Positions 38,123 through 50,945 of a DNA stretch of 64,000 nucleotides are shown here, piece by piece (the first letter of the stretch is position 1; the number at the start of each line of letters is the position of its first letter). Source of the stretch: Chondrosia reniformis (taxonomy: Eukaryota > Porifera > Demospongiae > Chondrillida > Chondrillidae); NCBI GenBank assembly GCA_947172415.1, contig OX359201.1:1426001-1490000 (forward strand). The letters are read 5' to 3'. Both the position numbers and the translations under genes were made by a program. The notes below the pieces were generated by a model that saw nothing but the letters and a program-made list of their open reading frames with translations, did not search any database and had not been told where the DNA came from.

Positions 38123-39249
38123 AGCGCAAACAGTATGGTTCAATTATTCTTTTTTTATAACCGCATAATTGCGTAATACTATAAATGGCCTACCGTAAGA
38201 AGGACAAATATTTATTTGGTACTTTATGATATCTCAAAAAGTAGAAAACTTTCGAATATTTTTTATCCACGTGGATATGCACTGTGCAGTACCTGATTGT
38301 TGTTGAAGTAGTTACTATCCACATAAAATATATGGATGTCGTTAAAGTGAAATTTCGTCAATCGACAGCCAACGAAACTCCAAAGAAAAAAAGTTGGACC
38401 ATACCGAACGCTACCATCCACGACGCTCAGAGGCCGGGATCGGTGGTAACGCTCTGCCGAGTTGAGCTTTGGGTGTCACTTGCGTGAGAAGAACCAGTTC
38501 TTCTCGATATGGCCGACTCATATGAATCCTAAGATATCAGATGCCAATCCCACATTACGTGGAACCCCCCCGAAATCCGGATTATTGGTGAGCACGTCTC
38601 TATGGCACCAACCGATTAGGAGACAGCTTCAGAGTCTAAGCGCTACCAACCCCTATGGGAACCGCTACCACCATAGAGATGTGTCCAGGTAGGCCTACTT
38701 TTATAAGGTTTTGCGCCTCTATTTAAGTAAACTTTTTCCCCAAGAAAACGGTTGTGGTTGATGCTTTTTTGGTGTATTTTTCGTTATTTCCAGCTCAGTG
38801 AATTGTTTCAAGCCAGTTTAAACACATGCGCAGTATTATTGGTTCATTTCGAAAGTGGGGAAAGCGGAAAAAATCCTGGGAGTGTCTTGATGGGTCGAGG
38901 AGAACGACTTTTCTGGTCCCACGTATATTCGAGAAATCGTCAAATTATTTCACTTTAATTCCAGACTAGTGAGTCGTTCCAAGCAATTTTACACTCATAT
39001 GCAGTTTTAGTGACCCATCTGAAAGTTGAGAAAAATGGATAAAAGCCAGTATGTGTCTTGACGGACGGAAGAGAATGACTTTTCATGATACATATATTTG
39101 GAGATATAACTGCGAGATTCGATATTTATCACCCGTGCGATATTAATGTCTACAATCGATTTTATTAGTCGTCTGCATATTACGTAATTAAGGCAAACTT
39201 AAATTCTAACATGAGACTAATGTACCGATATAGATTAATCTACTTTCTA
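38123..39249 (+). mobile_element. 1.1-kb satellite-embedded element, copy 2
   Basis: It is almost identical to 31541-32667; I noticed only a few substitutions, for example atgatgcat to atgatacat. It sits at a 6582-bp offset, so it was probably amplified together with the satellite and not inserted separately. The small open frame (38284-38487) and both hairpin motifs are unchanged. Confidence 0.85.
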
Positions 39250-42200
39250 GGTGTCTGTGAATGCTGATACAACGTATTAGCTATATATCTTCCATGTCAG
39301 ACATTAAATTCTGGTATACCAAAGTAATGCATGGTGAGAGATAGGGCAAATATTGACATACATCAAAATTTCAAAAAGTCTTTGGGCAATCTTTGTAGGT
39401 GTCTGTGAATGTGTACACCAAGTAGTACCTTGATATCTATCCATTTGACAGAGTTACAGCCCTAAATGTACATTAAATTCTGGTATACCAACTTAAAGTA
39501 TGGTGAGAAATAGGGCAAATATTGACATACATTAAAATTTCAAAAAGTCATTGGGCAATCTTTGTAGATGTTTGTGAATGTGTACACCAAGTAGTACCCT
39601 GATATCTTTCCATTTGACAGAGTTAAAGCCCTAAATGTACATTAAATTCTGGTATACCAACTTAATGTATGGTGAGAGATAGGGCAAATATTGACATACA
39701 TCAAAGTTTCAAAAAGTCTTTGGGCAATCTTTGTAGGTGTCTGTGAATGTGTACACCAAGTAGTACCTTGATATCTTTCCATTTGACAGAGTTACAGCCC
39801 TAAATGTACATTAAATTCTGGTATACCAGCTTAATGTATGGTGAGAGATAGGGCAAATATTGACATACTTCAAAATTTCGAAAAGCCATTGGGCAATCTT
39901 TGTTGGTGTCTGTGAATATGTACACCAAGTAGTACCTTGATATCTATCCATTTGACAGAGTTACAGCCCTAAATGTACATTAAATTCTGGTATACCAACT
40001 TAATGTATGGTGAGAGATAGGGCAAATATTGACATATTTCAAAATTTCAAAAAGTCATTGGGCATGTCTTGTAGATGTCTATGAATACTTCCACCAAGTA
40101 TTAGCTACATATCTTTCCATTTGACAGAGTTACAGCCCTAAATGTACATTAAATTCTGGTATACCAACTTAATGTATGGTGAGAGATAGGGCAAATATTG
40201 ACATACTTCAAAATTTCAAAAAGTCATTGGGCATGTCTTGTAGATGTCTATGAATACTTCCACCAAGTATTAGCTACATATCTTTCCATTTTACAGAGTT
40301 ACAGCCCTAAATGTACATTAAATTCTGGTATACCAACTTAATGTATGGTGAGAGATAGGGCAAATATTGACATATATCAAAGTTTCAAAAACTCATTGGA
40401 CATGCTTTGTAGGTGTCTGTAAGTGCTGACACCAAGTAGTAGCTTGATATCTTTCCATTTGACAGAGTTACAGCCCTAAATGTACATTAAATTCTGGTAT
40501 ACCAACTTAATGTATGTTGAGAGATAGGGCAAATATTGACATACATCAAAATTTCAAAAAGTCTTTGGGAAATCTTTGTAGGTGTCTGTGAATGTGTACA
40601 CCAAGTAGTACCTTGATATCTTTCCATTTGACAGAGTTACAGCCCTAAATGTAAATTAAATTCTGGTATACCAACTTAATGTATGGTGAGAGATAGGGCA
40701 AATATTGACATATTTCAAAATTTCAAAAAGTCATTGGGCATGTCTTGTAGATGTCTATGAATACTTCCACCAAGTATTAGCTTCATATCTTTCCATTTGA
40801 CAGAGTTACAGCCCTAAATGTACATTAAATTCTGGTATACCAACTTAAAGTATGGTGAGAAATAGGGCAAATATTGACATACATTAAAATTTCAAAAAGT
40901 CATTGGGCAATCTTTGTAGATGTTTGTGAATGTGTACACCAAGTAGTACCCTGATATCTTTCCATTTGACAGAGTTACAGCCCTAAATGTACATTAAATT
41001 CTGGTATACCAACTTAATGTATGTTGAGAGATAGGGCAAATATTGACATACATCAAAATTTCAAAAAGTCTTTGGGAAATCTTTGTAGGTGTCTGTGAAT
41101 GTGTACACCAAGTAGTACCTTGATATCTTTCCATTTGACAGAGTTACAGCCCTAAATGTACATTAAATTCTGGTATACCAACTTAATGTATGGTGAGAGA
41201 TAGGGCAAATATTGACATATTTCAAAATTTCAAAAAGTCATTGGGCATGTCTTGTAGATGTCTATGAATACTTCCACCAAGTATTAGCTTCATATCTTTC
41301 CATTTGACAGAGTTACAGCCCTAAATGTACATTAAATTCTGGTATACCAACTTAATGTATGGTGAGAGATAGGGCAAATATTGACATACTTCAAAATTTC
41401 AAAAACTCATTGGACATGCTTTGTAGGTGTCTGTGAGTGCTGACACCAAGTAGTAGCTTGATATCTTTCCATTTGACAGTGTTACAGCCCTAAATGTACA
41501 TTAAATTCTGGTATACCAACTTAAAGTATGGTGAGAAATAGGGCAAATATTGACATACATCAAAATTTCAAAAAGTCATTGGGCAATCTTTGTAGATGTT
41601 TGTGAATGTGTACACCAAGTAGTACCCTGATATCTTTCCATTTGACAGAGTTACAGCCCTAAATGTACATTAAATTCTGGTATACCAACTTAATGTATTG
41701 TGAGAGATATGGCAAATATTGATATACTTCAAAATTTCAAAACGTCATTGGGCAATCTTTGTAGGTGTCTGTGAATACTTCCACCAAGTATTAGCTACAT
41801 ATCTTTCCATTTGACAGAGTTACAGCCCTAAATGTACATTAAATTCTGGTATACCAACTTAATGTATGGTGAGAGATAGGGCAAATATTGATATACTTCA
41901 AAATTTCAAAAAGTCATTGGGCATGTCTTGTAGATGTCTGTGAATACTTCCACCAAGTATTAGCTACATATCTTTCCATTTGACAGAGTTACAGCCCTAA
42001 ATGTACATTAAATTCTGGTATACCAACTTAATGTATGGTGAGAGATAGGGCAAATATTGACATACTTCAAAATTTCAAAAACTCATTGGACATGCTTTGT
42101 AGGTGTCTGTGAGTGCTGACACCAAGTAGTAGCTTGATATCTTTCCATTTGACAGAGTTACAGCCCTAAATGTACATTAAATTCTGGTATACCAATTTAA

Positions 42201-44662
42201 AGTATGGTGAGAAATAGGGCAAATATTGACATACATCAAAATTTCAAAAAGTCATTGGGCAATCTTTGTAGATGTTTGTGAATGTGTACACCAAGTAGTA
42301 CCCTGATATCTTTCCATTTGACAGAGTTACAGCCCTAAATGTACATTAAATTCTGGTATACCAACTTAATGTATTGTGAGAGATATGGCAAATATTGATA
42401 TACTTCAAAATTTCAAAACGTCATTGGGCAATCTTTGTAGGTGTCTGTGAATGTGTACACCAAGTAGTACCTTGATATCTTTCCATTTGACAGAGTTACA
42501 GCCCTAAATGTACATTAAATTCTGGTATACCAACTTAATGTATGGTGAGAGATAGGGCAAATATTGACATATATCAAAGTTTCAAAAAGTCATTGGACAT
42601 GTCTTGTAGATGTCTATGAATACTTCCACCAAGTATTAGCATCATATCTTTCCATTTGACAGAGTTACAGCCCTAAATGTACATTAAATTCTGGTATACC
42701 AACTTAATGTATGTTGAGAGATAGGGCAAATATTGACATATATCAAAGTTTCAAAAACTCATTGGACATGCTTTGTAGGTGTCTGTAAGTGCTGACACCA
42801 AGTAGTAGCTTGATATCTTTCCATTTGACAGAGTTACAGCCCTAAATGTACATTAAATTCTGGTATACCAACTTAATGTATGTTGAGAGATAGGGCAAAT
42901 ATTGACATATATCAAAGTTTCAAAAAGTCATTGGACATGTCTTGTAGATATCTATGAATACTTCCACCAAGTATTAGCTTCATATCTTTCCATTTGACAG
43001 AGTTACAGCCCTAAATGTACATTAAATTCTGGTATACCAACTTAATGTATTGTGAGAGATAGGGCAAATATTGACATACTTCAAAGTTTCAAAAAGTCTT
43101 TGGGCAATCTTTGTAGGTGTCTGTGAATGTGTACACCAAGTAGTACCCTGATATCTTTCCATTTGACAGAGTTACAGCCCTAAATGTACATTAAATTCTG
43201 GTATACCAACTTAATGTATGGTGAGAGATAGAGCAAATATTGACATACTTCAAAATTTCAAAAAGTCATTGGGCAATCTTTGTTGGTGTCTGTGAATATG
43301 TACACCAAGTAGTACCTTGATATCTATCCATTTGACAGAGTTACAGCCCTAAATGTACATTAAATTCTGGTATACCAACTTAATGTATGTTGAGAGATAG
43401 GGCAAATATTGACATATTTCAAAATTTCAAAAAGTCATTGGGCATGTCTTGTAGATGTCTATGAATACTTCCACCAAGTATTAGCTACATATCTTTCCAT
43501 TTGACAGAGTTACAGCCCTAAATGTACATTAAATTCTGGTATACCAACTTAATGTATGGTGAGAGATAGGGCAAATATTGACATACATCAAAATTTCAAA
43601 AAGTCATTGGGAAATCTTTGTAGGTGTCTGTGAATGTGTACACCAAGTAGTAGCTTGATATCTTTCCATTTGACAGAGTTACAGCCCTAAATGTACATTA
43701 AATTCTGGTATACCAACTTAATGTATGGTGAGAGAAAGGGCAAATATTGATATACTTCAAAATTTCAAAAAGTCATTGGGCATGTCTTGTAGATGTCTAT
43801 GAATACTTCCACCAAGTATAGCTACATGTCTTTCCATTTGACAGAGTTACAGCCCTAAATGTACATTAAATTCTGGTATACCAACTTAATGTATGGTGAA
43901 AGATAGGGCAAATATTGACAAACATCAAAATTTCAAAAAGTCTTTGGGCAATCTTTGTAGGTGTCTGTGAATGTGTACACCAAGTAGTAGCTTGATATCT
44001 TTCCATTTGACAGAGTTACAGCCCTAAATGTACATTAAGTTCTGGTATACCAACTTAATGTATGGTGAGAGATAGGGCAAATATTGACAAACATCAAAAT
44101 TTCAAAAAGTCTTTGGGCAATCTTTGTAGGTGTCTGTGAATGTGTACACCAAGTAGTAGCTTGATATCTTTCCATTTGACAGAGTTACAGCCCTAAATGT
44201 ACATTAAATTCTGGTATACCAGCTTAATGTATGGTGAGAGATAGGGCAAATATTGACATACATCAAAATTTCAAAAAGTCATTGGACATGCTTTGTAGGT
44301 GTCTGTGAGTGCTGACACCAAGTAGTAGCTTGATATCTTTCCATTTGACAGAGTTACAGCCCTAAATGTACATTAAATTCTGGTATACCAACTTAATGTA
44401 TGTTGAGAGATAGGGCAAATATTGACATACATCAAAATTTCAAAATGTCATTGGACATGCTTTGTTGGTGTCTGTGAATGTGTACACCAAGTAGTACCTT
44501 GATATCTTTCCATTTGACAGAGTTACAGCCCTAAATGTACATTAAATTCTGGTATACCAACTTAATGTATGGTGAGAGAAAGGGCAAATATTGACATACT
44601 TCAAAATTTCAAAAAGTCATTGGGCATGTCTTGTAGATGTCTATGAATACTTCCACCAAGTA
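39250..44662. repeat. 169-bp satellite array, block 3 (~32 units)
   Basis: Same unit and orientation as the other blocks, with somewhat more varied units. It stops abruptly within a unit at 'ccaccaagtat', joined directly to a GTPase intron/exon fragment. Confidence 0.97.
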
Positions 44663-44790
44663 TATAGCTTACCCATTTCCTCTAACAATCCGTCAAGACC
44701 TTCACCAGTGACTGCACTAACTTCTCTGAAAATAACCTTTCCCTTAGTTTCTGGTATATATACATCTGTAAGGTAACCTAGTAATGTTTA
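44663..44790 (-). pseudogene. GTPase exon 6 fragment at the satellite edge
   Basis: Minus-strand sequence from about 44741 down to the donor at 44672 matches exon 6 of gene D essentially base for base over about 70 bp ([23 protein letters not shown]). Upstream it reads LTDV and then a short AT insertion (tatata) before PETKG, so the exon is altered and has no partner exons nearby. It is a relic of a further GTPase gene or a duplicated piece of D. Confidence 0.88.
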
Positions 44791-44857
44791 CATTCCAATT
44801 ACTAAATATAGAAGGTGTTTGACCACAGAATGGTCGGCGTTAATTGCGACCGTGCGA

Positions 44858-45010
44858 CAGCCAAACCGGCCCGGCCGTATGGCACGCCGTTCGTAACAAA
44901 AATCGCCACTCTCTCACGATGTCGTAAAGATTCTCACGACGTCGTGTACTCGTGAGAGGGTGGCGATTTTTGTTACAAACGGCGTGCCATACGGCCGGGC
45001 CGGTTTGTCA
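44858..45010. mobile_element. GC-rich foldback element
   Basis: The left arm ('ccaaaccggcccggccgtat', 'ggcacgccgttcgtaac', 'aaaaatcgccac') and the right arm are reverse complements over about 60 bp with only a few mismatches. They enclose a short centre containing 'tcacgacgtcgtg'. GC content is far above the surroundings. It has no coding capacity and looks like a small foldback transposon or palindromic insertion. Confidence 0.85.
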
Positions 45011-45391
45011 GACCCTTATTGGATCAAGTATTGCGTAAGTTTTGGGTCTGATTTCAGCAATAAGGAACTGTTTTAAAATAAGTCATTTTCAATTTCCATT
45101 CAATGAATGGTATCACACACCATGGTCAATAAGGAACTGTTCTTAAAATAGCTTATGTGTAAACTATATTTTGTAAGGCAGAGAAACCTTGGCTAAAAAT
45201 GCCGTCTTTCAGTAATATTCTGGCAGATTTTCACAGTAAGTGAGCCCACCATATAAAGCTAATCAGTCAATAAGGAAGTAGCTATAGACTAGCGATAATT
45301 TCACATAACGTTTCAAGTTCAGTTGCACGTTATATTCCAGCCGTTTCCTTCCAAATTTAGATTAATTTGCCAGTACTAAGGAATCTTTCAC

Positions 45392-48300
45392 ATGTCTAAA
45401 GCTCTCAGTGACTTAATAACTGCTTGTGGAGCTGGTGACCTTCAAACTGTACGAAGAATAATACAGTCTTATCCTGAAAAGGTATACATTCTGAATGATT
45501 CTGATCGGAGGGGTACACCTCTATTAGTAGCTACTGAACATGGACAAATAACGGTTGTTGAAGTACTTCTAGGAGCTGGAGCTGATGTAAATATTGCATA
45601 CATTGGAAATAACTTTCGTGGCACTGCACTTGATAGAGCAGTCGAGAGAGGTCATTTGGAAATAGTTTATTTACTTATTAAGGCAGGTTGTAAGGTGAAT
45701 GTAACTTTACTTGATGATGAGTACACTTTACTAAATGCTGCATATCATGGAAGCACTGAACTAGTTGAATGTTTAATATTAGCTGGTTGTAATGTGAATG
45801 TTGAAGATAAAGTAGGTGAGACTGCACTACATAAAGCAGTAGATAGAGGTCATTTGGAAATAGTTCATTTACTTATTAAGGCATGTTCTGATATGAATGT
45901 TGAAAATGAAATAGGTGAGACTGCACTACATAGAGCAGTCGAGAGAGGTCATTTGGAAATAGTCCATTTGCTTATTAAGGCAGGTTGTAAGGTGAATGTA
46001 ACTTTACTTGATGACGAATGCACTTTACTAAATGCTGCATATCATGGAAGCACTGAACTAGTTGAATGTTTAATATTAGTTGGTTGTAATGTGAATGTTG
46101 AAGATAAAGTAGGTGAGACTGCACTACATAAAGCAGTAGAGAGAGGCCATTTGGAAATACTCCATTTGCTTATTAAGGCAGGTTGTAAGGTGGATATAGC
46201 TTTCCTTAATGACAAGTGCACTTTACTAAATGCTGTATTTCATGGAAACACTGAACTAGTTGAATGTTTAATATCAGTTGGTTGTAATGTGAATGTTGTA
46301 GGTGAGACTGCACTACATAAAGCAGTGGAGGGCAGCCATTTGGAAATAGTCCATTTGCTTTTAAAGGCCGGCTGTAAGGTGGATGTAACTTTCCTAAATG
46401 AAATCGGCATCATAGTAATTGCTTCATTAAATGCAAAAACTGATCTGGTAAAAAGTCTATTAGAAAAAGGGTGTTATGTGGATGCTGTGAACTACAGAGA
46501 TGAAACTGCACTACACAAAGCAGCAGAGAAGGGTCATTTGGAAATTATTCAATTATTAATTAAGGCAGGTTGTCAGGTAGATGCTACCAACCAGTTATTC
46601 CAGACAGCATTAATAAAAACTGTATTGGTTTGTAAAGCTGATGCAGTCAAGTATTTATTAGAAGCAGGCAGTAAGGTGAACTTGAAAGATGATAAAGGTA
46701 GAACAGCTCTACACTATTCTGCAGAAGCTACTGATCCAACTATCCCTTTGATGCTACTTGAAGCTGGAGCTGACCTTGATGCACAAGATAAAAATGGGAA
46801 GACATTTGCTGATATGGCAGAAAGTGAAATGTTGAAATCAGTTAAAAGTAAGCTACTTTCACTTGAGAGCCGTAGAATGGTTTGTGTTATTGGACATCCA
46901 AAAGCCGGCAAATCCACACTTGTTGAAGCAATTAGAGAGTCAACTAATGACTACTGGTTCAAAGGAATTCGTAATGTTAAAAAAATTCCCAACAGAACTG
47001 CTGGTATTGATGTTAAATCATTGGATAATAAAAAATATGGTAAAATGTTATTCTTTGATTTTGCTGGTCAATCAGAATACTATTCTTCTCATTATGCCTT
47101 TCTGGAAGCTGCTTTGTCTTCAAGAGGAACCATCATCACATTCCTGATGGTAGTAGACCTGAGGATTCCTTACAAGGAAAGGGTAGACCAGTGTATGGAA
47201 TGGTTGAGTCCTATTCAATCAATTTGTGCTTCAAATGTGCAGATTCATGTAACTATGATTGGAAGTCATTTGGATGATGTTTCCTTCCTCAAGCAGTCAG
47301 AATTCCTGGATTCCCATTCCAAATGTTTTCAGGAATTGAAATCTAATTTCATTCACAGTAATATAGAATTTATAGATTGTTTGTCAATGGACTGTAGAAA
47401 ACTGTCTTCACAAGGCCTTCAGCAGTTAAAGAGTTACTTTAAAAGCTATAACAGACAGTCACTAGCTGGACAGGAAACAGAAAGTATAGTCTCACAAGTA
47501 CCACTACGTGCTTGCCTTTTTTGGAAGAAAGTGAAACATCAGACGTTTGCACAATTAAGCAACATCTTACAAGCTCTCTCTTCTCCTTACACAATCTCTC
47601 TCATTCATGAGTGTTGCCAAGACCTTTCTTCTGCTGGACTTGCCATATACCTTCCTATTAAGGAGCCATTGGGGGATGGTGTACTCGTTCTGGAGATTGA
47701 GGAAGTAATTACTGATATTCACGGTAAACTGTTTGCTCCTAATACAAATGAGTTTCCCATGCATCACAAGGACCTTGCTAACAAGTTTGGACTTGTCCAA
47801 TCTAGGGAATTAGATGAAGCATTTAAAGCTAGTAATTTAAGTCCTGAAATGATAAAGAAATTGTTAATATCCATGGAATTCTGTCATCCAGTAGACAGTA
47901 ATCTTCTTAGAGATGAAATTAGATCTTTATTAGTTACCCGAGATGAATGGCTATATTTTCCATCACTAGTTCGCCAAGACATTCCATCAAATCCGTTTGT
48001 TCCATCTGTACAAAGCTGTGTTTGGTTGTGTTGGGAGTTGAGAGGACTTGGATATCCATTTCTCTCTCCGCGATTCCAACACTCCATTTTCCTAAGACTT
48101 GCTCATAAGTTTATCCAAAAGGTGACAGATGACCAAGAGAGCCAGGTCCTTCAGCACTCCTGTACTGTATGGAAGAATGGGATCTTCTGGTCCACTGTAC
48201 ATGAAGTTGATTTCCAAGTTCAAACATTCTCTAGTAAAGCAACTGTTCAAGTGTTAGTTCGCAGCCGAAATGGGATCCTCCCACTAATGAAGGAAGCTCC

Positions 48301-49563
48301 TAAGGTCATCCAAGAGGTAATAAAAATGAAAGAATATCACTGTCCCAACATGAAGACTGTGTCTGTTCTGGTGAAGGTCAAGGGTGGTATCCCAAGTGGA
48401 GTACAAGCTGCTGTGTCTTCTGTCATTAAGACTGTAGAGACAAGTGGAACTGCAGTGGTTCCATATGGAAGTGGAGATATTACTACTATTCCTCTGTCAG
48501 AGTTCTTCTATGACTGGAGTCTACCACAAGATTGTGTACCTTTTTTGAAGCAATTGAATCAAACATCAGTCACTGAACATTCTCCTGAAGGTACGTATAC
48601 ACTGAATATGCTAGAGACTCAATTACAGTTTAGCAATCTCTCTGTTGAGAAATACATATGCATGCATGATAGTGATATTTGCTACCTCTTTCAATATTTT
48701 AGTTAGCTTAATAATTGTATATACGACCATCATGCACCTGATTACTCCTCTATATTACATTTAGGAATGACATCAACCCCAACCCCTGATTTACTGGATG
48801 AACTAGTCTGTAGTCAAGTGTCTCCTAATTGGACGGACTTTGGTCATCACCTTGGAATTGAGATGTCCCTTCTGAAGAGGATAGAGAGAGATGTGAAACA
48901 GACTGCCTCAGATGGTGGGAGTGATGGAGCAATATGGAGGAGATGTTTTAATGAACTGAGTGCAAAATGGCTGTCAAGTGAAGGAGACACTGGAGATCTT
49001 CCCAGAATATGGAAATCTGTCCTAACAGCTCTGAAGAAGAGTGGATTTGGTCAGCTTGCCAGTGAGATGGAGAAGAGGTTGAGTGGGGAACACATAAGTG
49101 GAAGAGGCAAAGGAGTAAAAGGTATGCCATATAGAGGTTGTGTACATACAAGGTGATATTTCATTTTGTAGCCGTTGAGTTGGATACCTTTTATGTATTT
49201 TTAATTTATTGAGCAATTTATAATAATAATTAATTAATCTTATCATACTATTGTACAGATATTGGAGATGCAGAGGATATTAGAGAGTTCCTTGGAACAA
49301 TACTTAAGGATCTGAGGGAGAACTGTGATGTGAAATGTATAGCACCTGATCTATTACGTGAGAAGGTCATTACAAATGGACAGTTTCAGGAGATGATGAA
49401 GTCTGAAGTAGAAACAGCTGGAGCCTTCCTGTATGGGTATCTCCATGGCAACCCCAGCAACAGGACTCTTCAGTTGTTGTCTGATGTGTTACTTAAAAGT
49501 GAACATGATCGAAACAGAGTACTTGGACGAGCCATACTAGGCTATCTCTCCAGTCACCAGTAG
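45392..49563 (+). CDS. ankyrin-ROC-COR-Death domain protein (DAPK-like without kinase)
   Basis: Three exons (45392-48590, 48765-49121, 49259-49563) join in frame to 1286 aa. Residues ~5-485 are ankyrin repeats (GETALHKAVERGHLEIVHLLIKAG type), including a nearly exact internal duplication of about 99 aa. A Ras-of-complex domain follows, with P-loop GHPKAGKST at ~501-509, DFAGQ at ~556 and a THxD-like GSHLDD at ~625. A COR-like region runs to about 1050. Exon 2 encodes a Death domain (TPDLLDELVCSQVSPNWTDFGHHLG...). Exon 3 encodes a helical module (APDLLREKVITNGQFQEMM) that could be a divergent CARD; this last call is tentative. ANK-ROC-COR-Death is the DAPK1 arrangement without the kinase. Such proteins are signalling GTPases linked to death or immune pathways. 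The start is the first ATG after upstream stops. Confidence 0.9.
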
Positions 49564-49599
49564 CTTCTGCCACATTCTTCAACCTGCCCTGCCGCATCC

Positions 49600-50235
49600 T
49601 ACCCATCTACGTACAACCTTCAACTTGCTCAGCTTGACCTGATCTGCCACATTCTTCAACCTGCCCTGCCACATCCTCTTCAACTTGCCTAGCCACAACT
49701 TACCCAGCTACAACTTGCCCAGCTACAATGCCTAGCTACAACTTGCCCAGCTACATGCAATGCCCAGTTACAACCTTCAACTTGCTCAGCTCGACCTGAT
49801 CTGCCACATTCTTCAACTTACCCTACCGCATCCTTCAACCTGTCCAGCTAAATACAACCTGCCTTGCCGCATCCTTCAACTTGCCCAGCTACAACCTGCC
49901 TTGCCGCATCCTTCAACTTGCCCAGCTACAACCTGTCCTGCCACATCCTTCAACTTGCCCAGCTACAACCTGTCCTGCCACATCCTTCAACTTGCCCAGC
50001 TACAACCTGTCTTGCCGCATCCTTCAACTTGCCGTGCTACAACCTGCCTTGCCGCATCCTTCAACTTTCCCAGCTACAACCTGTCCTGCCACATCCTTCA
50101 ACTTGCCCAGCTACAACCTGTCCTGCCACATCCTTCAACTTGCCCAGCTACAACCTGTCCTGCCACATCCTTCAACTTGCCCAGCTACAACCTGTCCTGC
50201 CACATCCTTCAACTTGCCCAGCTATATTCCTCAAT
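49600..50235. repeat. 37-bp minisatellite just after the ROCO gene
   Basis: The units contain 'cttcaacttgcccagctaca' and 'acctgtcctgccacatc' at a 37-bp spacing, more degenerate towards the left end. It begins right after the stop codon and so probably lies in the 3' UTR. Three overlapping periodic frames are a by-product of the 37-bp period. Confidence 0.93.
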
Positions 50236-50454
50236 CTGCCCATCTTCCCTCATTTGAATATATTTTTTGTTTAATTTAACAACTGTCTTTAAAGTTTAAT
50301 TTTCAGCGATATATACATGTAGAGTTTATAATAATATTATGTAGAAGATATACTTATTTTATATTCTATCAGTTTGTATCTATAGCTACTCTGAATTGTA
50401 ACTGCAATACATTTCTATAATTACAGAAAAATGATAAAATAGTTTCCTGTTCAT

Positions 50455-50945
50455 TAAGTGCATGCTGTAAGTCTTCCAAATGAAGAGATATATATGAATG
50501 TGAAACTATGTGAGTGTTCACAGAGATGTATGAAAGGTTTTCAATGAGTTTTGTAAATTTTGATATCTACTCAAATTTGCCCTATCTCTCACCATACATT
50601 AACTTCGTATAGCAGTAATAAAAAGTACATTAACTGTTGTAAGTCTTCCAAATAAAGAGATATGAATCTGAAACTCTATCTCAGTATTCACAGAGATGTA
50701 TGAAAGGCATCCAATGAGTTTTGCAAATTTTAATATCTGCTCAAATTTGCCCTATCTCTCACCATACATTAACTTCGTATAGCAGTAATAAAAAGTACAT
50801 TAACTGCTGTAAGTCTTCCAAATGGAGAGATATGAATCTGAAACTCTATCTCAGTATTCACAGGGATGTGTGAAAGGCATTCAATGAGTTTTGCAAATTT
50901 TGATATCTACTCAAATTTGCCCTATCTCTCACCATACATTAGCTA
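50455..50945 (-). repeat. diverged satellite units, inverted, left of element copy 3
   Basis: About three units read in reverse complement relative to the large array (caaatttgccctatctctcaccatacatta is split over each unit end; key string 'ccctatctctcaccatac'). They are clearly related to, but diverged from, the 169-bp family. Confidence 0.85.

Noticed and set aside
26727..44662. A CRISPR-like array of 169-bp repeats
   Set aside because: The units are contiguous with no unique spacers, and the DNA is eukaryotic. This is satellite DNA.
49760..50279. Three overlapping periodic plus-strand frames (LPSYNLSCHILQLAQ-like)
   Set aside because: The 37-bp minisatellite shifts frame each unit, so all three frames show the same periodic peptide. 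No start context or domain supports a protein.
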